Assembly: GCA_011371325.1 (NCBI GenBank) | Contig: DRQV01000221.1 | Location: forward strand, 1-7,852 | Length of the DNA stretch: 7,852 bases | Source of the DNA: Thioploca sp. | Lineage (GTDB): Bacteria; Pseudomonadota; Gammaproteobacteria; Beggiatoales; Beggiatoaceae | Direction: 5' to 3' | Part shown: positions 5,566 through 7,852 of the stretch, piece by piece | Position numbering within the stretch: the first letter of the stretch is position 1 | Layout: the number at the start of each line of letters is the position of its first letter | Notes under the pieces: model-generated | What the model saw: only the letters and a program-made list of their open reading frames with translations | What the model was told of the DNA's origin: nothing | The model's database searches: none | Made by a program: the position numbers and the translations under genes

Positions 5566-6630
5566 ATGAATAATTGGATACGTCAAGAAATACAACAACT
5601 TTCTGCTTATCATGTCCCTGAATCTGGTAATGCTATTAAACTTGATGCGATGGAAAATCCATATCATTGGAATATAGATCAGATTGAAGCTTGGCTTGAA
5701 GTTGTGCGTAATGCTTCCTTAAATCGTTATCCAGACCCAAGTGCCAGTGAAGTTAAACAAAAATTGCGTTCTGTGATGCAAATACCTGATAATATGGAAA
5801 TTATTCTGGGTAATGGCTCTGATGAATTGATTCAAATGTTAGCTTTAGCTCTGAATGATGAAGGACGAGTATTATTAGCTCCAGAACCAAGTTTTGTAAT
5901 GTATCGAATGATTGCTAATTTTGTGGGAATGCAATATATTGGTGTTCCTCTACAAGTTGGTGACTTTGAGTTGGACATGTTTGCCATGTTGGAAGAAATA
6001 GAAATTCATCAACCAGCTTTAATATTTTTAGCATATCCAAATAATCCCACTGGTAATAGTTTTTCTATTGATGATATTGAAGCAATTTTAGAAACAACTT
6101 CTGGTCTTGTGATAGTTGATGAGGCTTATGCTCCATTTGCCGAATATAGTTTTATGTCTTACTTAGATAAATATCCCAATTTATTAGTAATGCGAACATT
6201 ATCCAAATTAGGTTTGGCTGGATTGCGTTTAGGATTTTTGGTCGGTTCAAAAGAATGGTTAGAACAAATTGAAAAATTACGTTTACCTTATAATATAAAT
6301 TCGTTAACTCAGTTAAGTACTGTATTTGCATTGCAAAATTATGGTATATTAGAACAGCAAATTCAAAATATTAAACTAGATAGAGAATATTTAGCAGAGC
6401 AGTTAGATATTATTGATGGGATACATACTTGGCCTAGTCAAGCTAATTTTATCTTATTTCAAACTGTAAATGCTAAAAAAGTGTTTGAAAGATTAAAAGC
6501 CCGCAATGTTTTAGTTAAATGTTTGCATGGTAGTCATCCAACCTTGGCAAACTGTCTGCGAGTTACAGTTGGAACTCCAGAAGAAAATAAGATATTTCTA
6601 CAAGTATTAGAACAAGTTATAGAAGCTTAA
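5566..6630 (+). CDS. hisC: Histidinol-phosphate aminotransferase HisC
   Basis: HisC is a PLP enzyme that transfers an amino group from glutamate to imidazole-acetol phosphate, giving histidinol phosphate; class I/II aminotransferases of this type can also act on aromatic amino acids. The 354 residues match the family. Landmarks are RYPDP with Y55, GNGSDELIQ (82-90), the PLP-contacting N160 in YPNNPTG (157-163), D185 and Y188 in VDEAYAPF (184-191), the Schiff-base lysine K214 in RTLSKLGLAGLRLGF (210-224), R221, and the carboxylate-binding R332 in LRVTVGTPEEN (331-341). The start at 5566 is 3 nt after hisD and has a strong AGGA site. hisB does not follow; instead a convergent minus-strand gene ends 19 nt beyond the hisC stop, with no convincing terminator between them. 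Confidence 0.96.
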   Translation: MNNWIRQEIQQLSAYHVPESGNAIKLDAMENPYHWNIDQIEAWLEVVRNASLNRYPDPSASEVKQKLRSVMQIPDNMEIILGNGSDELIQMLALALNDEGRVLLAPEPSFVMYRMIANFVGMQYIGVPLQVGDFELDMFAMLEEIEIHQPALIFLAYPNNPTGNSFSIDDIEAILETTSGLVIVDEAYAPFAEYSFMSYLDKYPNLLVMRTLSKLGLAGLRLGFLVGSKEWLEQIEKLRLPYNINSLTQLSTVFALQNYGILEQQIQNIKLDREYLAEQLDIIDGIHTWPSQANFILFQTVNAKKVFERLKARNVLVKCLHGSHPTLANCLRVTVGTPEENKIFLQVLEQVIEA

Positions 6631-6631
6631 A

Positions 6632-6643
6632 TATAAATTTATA
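6632..6643. repeat. 12-bp perfect palindrome between convergent hisC and the binding-protein gene
   Basis: TATAAATTTATA fills most of the 19-bp gap between the two converging stop codons. It has no loop and no GC pairs, so it would be a poor terminator hairpin; it may be only AT-rich filler. Confidence 0.2.
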
Positions 6644-6649
6644 GATAAT

Positions 6650-7519
6650 TTACTGGATATTATATAATTTTTGAGCTAAAGCTCTAATTCCGGCAACGAT
6701 ATATTGAGAAACTGATAAAAAATAGCGGGTTTCAATAATTATAATTTTAGCCTTACTAGCAAATATAGCAGGATTAGTTAACATTTGTTGAGTTACTAAG
6801 TCAAATTTATCTTTATGAGCGTGGGAAATAATAAAATCTGGTTGCCAAGCTAAAATATATTCATTATTGATTTTTACATGTTGATTAATACCTTGTTCTG
6901 CGATAATATTTATTGCCCCAACTAATTTGCTCATGGCATCAAAAGTAGTATTACGTCCAGCAGTATAGCCTGAGCTATATGACATAATACGTGGAGGTTT
7001 TATTTTAGGAATACTGCTTTGAATAGCCTTGATATCCGCTTCCATTTTGGCAACAACAATAGCCGCTTGTTTATCCTCTCCAATTGCAAAACCAACAGTT
7101 TTTATATTTTGTTTTATATCATCAATGTTATTAAAATTAGCAAACCGAAATACAGCAGTACTAGTTCTTTGTAACAATTCAACCATTTCTGCTCGACTAT
7201 AACTAGCAACAAAAACTAAATCTGGTCTAAAACTCAAAATGTGTTCAATATTAGTAGTTGTTTTAGCTAAAATTTTACTTGATTGAACTGCAATATTACT
7301 ATAATTACTATCGGTAGCCATAGTGCTAATTGCAGCAATATTTTTGGTTGGGCATATAGCTAATAAAATTTCATCAGTAGCTAAAGTCAAGGAAACTATT
7401 CGCTTAGGTTTAGTTGTAATTACAACAGTATTAGCAGAATTATCATATAGCTGACGTGGAAAACTAGTTGCTAATTCTGGTTCTACTACAGTATTTAATA
7501 AAAAAATTAAGAATAACAT
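6650..7519 (-). CDS. BtuF-like periplasmic ABC-transporter substrate-binding protein
   Basis: The 289-residue protein belongs to the cobalamin/iron-siderophore binding family (TroA/BtuF fold, Peripla_BP_2), which captures a ligand in the periplasm for an ABC importer. Domain 1 starts at PKRIVSLTLATDEILLAI (38-55) and includes the typical IEHILSFRPDLVFVA (91-105). A backbone helix spans roughly 133-168. Domain 2 includes RIMSYSSGYTAGRNTTFDAM (177-196), followed by ILAWQPDFIISHA (222-234) and a C-terminal helix. The hydrophobic start MLFLIFLL resembles a signal peptide core but lacks basic residues, and no lipobox cysteine is seen. A stop codon directly precedes this ATG and no Shine-Dalgarno sequence is visible, so the true N-terminus may differ. 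No permease or ATPase is in the window, so the ligand (vitamin B12, haem or siderophore) is undetermined. The gene lies 52 nt after rnfA on the same strand and may share its transcript. Confidence 0.85.
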   Translation of the reverse strand: MLFLIFLLNTVVEPELATSFPRQLYDNSANTVVITTKPKRIVSLTLATDEILLAICPTKNIAAISTMATDSNYSNIAVQSSKILAKTTTNIEHILSFRPDLVFVASYSRAEMVELLQRTSTAVFRFANFNNIDDIKQNIKTVGFAIGEDKQAAIVVAKMEADIKAIQSSIPKIKPPRIMSYSSGYTAGRNTTFDAMSKLVGAINIIAEQGINQHVKINNEYILAWQPDFIISHAHKDKFDLVTQQMLTNPAIFASKAKIIIIETRYFLSVSQYIVAGIRALAQKLYNIQ

Positions 7520-7571
7520 TTAAATTTTAACAATAAGTAAAATATCTAAAAAACATCAGTTTTATAGCAAT

Positions 7572-7852
7572 TTAAGAACTAAATAATCCAGAAAATCCCA
7601 TAAAAGCTAAAGATAAAATACCCGCAATAATCATACTCATGGCTGTGCCTCTGACTATTTGAGGAACACCAGACAATTCATTTTCCTCTCGTAAACCTGC
7701 CATCAGCACCAATGCTAAAGTGAAACCGCCACCAGCTCCTAACGCAAAAATAATTCCTTCCCAAAAATTATAACCACGGTTAGTAGAAAATATTGCAAAA
7801 CCTAAAATAGCACAGTTAGTAGTGATTAGAGGTAAATAAATACCTAATGCAT
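7572..7852 (-). CDS. rnfA: Electron transport complex subunit RnfA/RsxA, C-terminal part
   Basis: The last 92 codons are in the window; the gene continues beyond the right edge. RnfA is an integral inner-membrane subunit of the Rnf (Rsx) complex, which moves electrons between ferredoxin and NAD(H) coupled to an ion gradient, or keeps SoxR reduced in enteric bacteria. The fragment begins LGIYLPLITTNCAILG (2-17), a family signature whose cysteine (fragment residue 13) is one of those placed at the RnfA-RnfE iron-sulphur site. It then shows a transmembrane stretch around 33-52 ending AGLREE and a final helix with IIAGILSLAFMGFSGLF (74-90). The LITTNCA and LAFMGFSGL wording favours RnfA over the related NqrE. 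Other rnf genes are not visible; rnfB would normally follow rnfA, but here a binding-protein gene does. Confidence 0.9.
   Translation of the reverse strand, partial: ALGIYLPLITTNCAILGFAIFSTNRGYNFWEGIIFALGAGGGFTLALVLMAGLREENELSGVPQIVRGTAMSMIIAGILSLAFMGFSGLFSS

Noticed and set aside
6673..6684. GAGCTAAAGCTC hairpin as terminator for hisC or the binding-protein gene
   Set aside because: The stem is only 4-5 bp, lies inside the coding region, and no T-run follows it on either strand.
7572..7852. Assignment of the right-edge fragment to NqrE
   Set aside because: NqrE shares the fold, but the LPLITTNCA and LAFMGFSGL wording is that of RnfA/RsxA.

Overview
The window looks like a chromosomal segment of an AT-rich proteobacterium, most likely beta or gamma. 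The hrcA-grpE-dnaK order, the RnfA tail and the HisD/HisC sequences all fit that. Third codon positions are strongly A/T, as in host-associated or streamlined lineages, but I cannot name a genus. All recognised genes are ordinary housekeeping or transport genes. I see no novel defence, mobile or CRISPR system.

Layout: Bases 1 to about 90 are GC-rich (59 of 90 by my count) and do not belong with what follows (33 of 90 in the next 90 bases). At this boundary dnaK breaks off inside its C-terminal lid, so the left edge is probably a contig-end chimera and less probably an insertion. Positions 82-3444 (minus strand) hold the heat-shock cluster hrcA, grpE, dnaK. grpE appears to have its own promoter, with a 14-bp sequence repeated in tandem across it. 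Positions 3445-3858 are a very AT-rich divergent intergenic region. A 69-residue heavy-metal-associated (HMA) domain protein with a CGHC motif follows on the plus strand at 3859-4068. After a 204-bp spacer come hisD (4273-5562) and hisC (5566-6630), tightly coupled and without hisG. Converging on hisC is a minus-strand BtuF-like periplasmic binding protein (6650-7519). The last 92 codons of rnfA (7572-7852) lie 52 bp upstream of it on the same strand.

How they work together: HrcA is a heat-shock repressor, and GrpE is the nucleotide-exchange factor for DnaK. dnaJ would be expected just beyond dnaK, where the sequence is lost. HisD performs the last two steps of histidine synthesis and HisC the transamination of imidazole-acetol phosphate. 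RnfA is a membrane subunit of the Rnf/Rsx electron-transfer complex. The binding-protein gene follows it and may share its transcript. No CIRCE operator for HrcA is visible in the window. Clear AGGA ribosome-binding sites with 8-nt spacing precede dnaK, grpE and hisC; the other genes with visible starts lack a convincing one.
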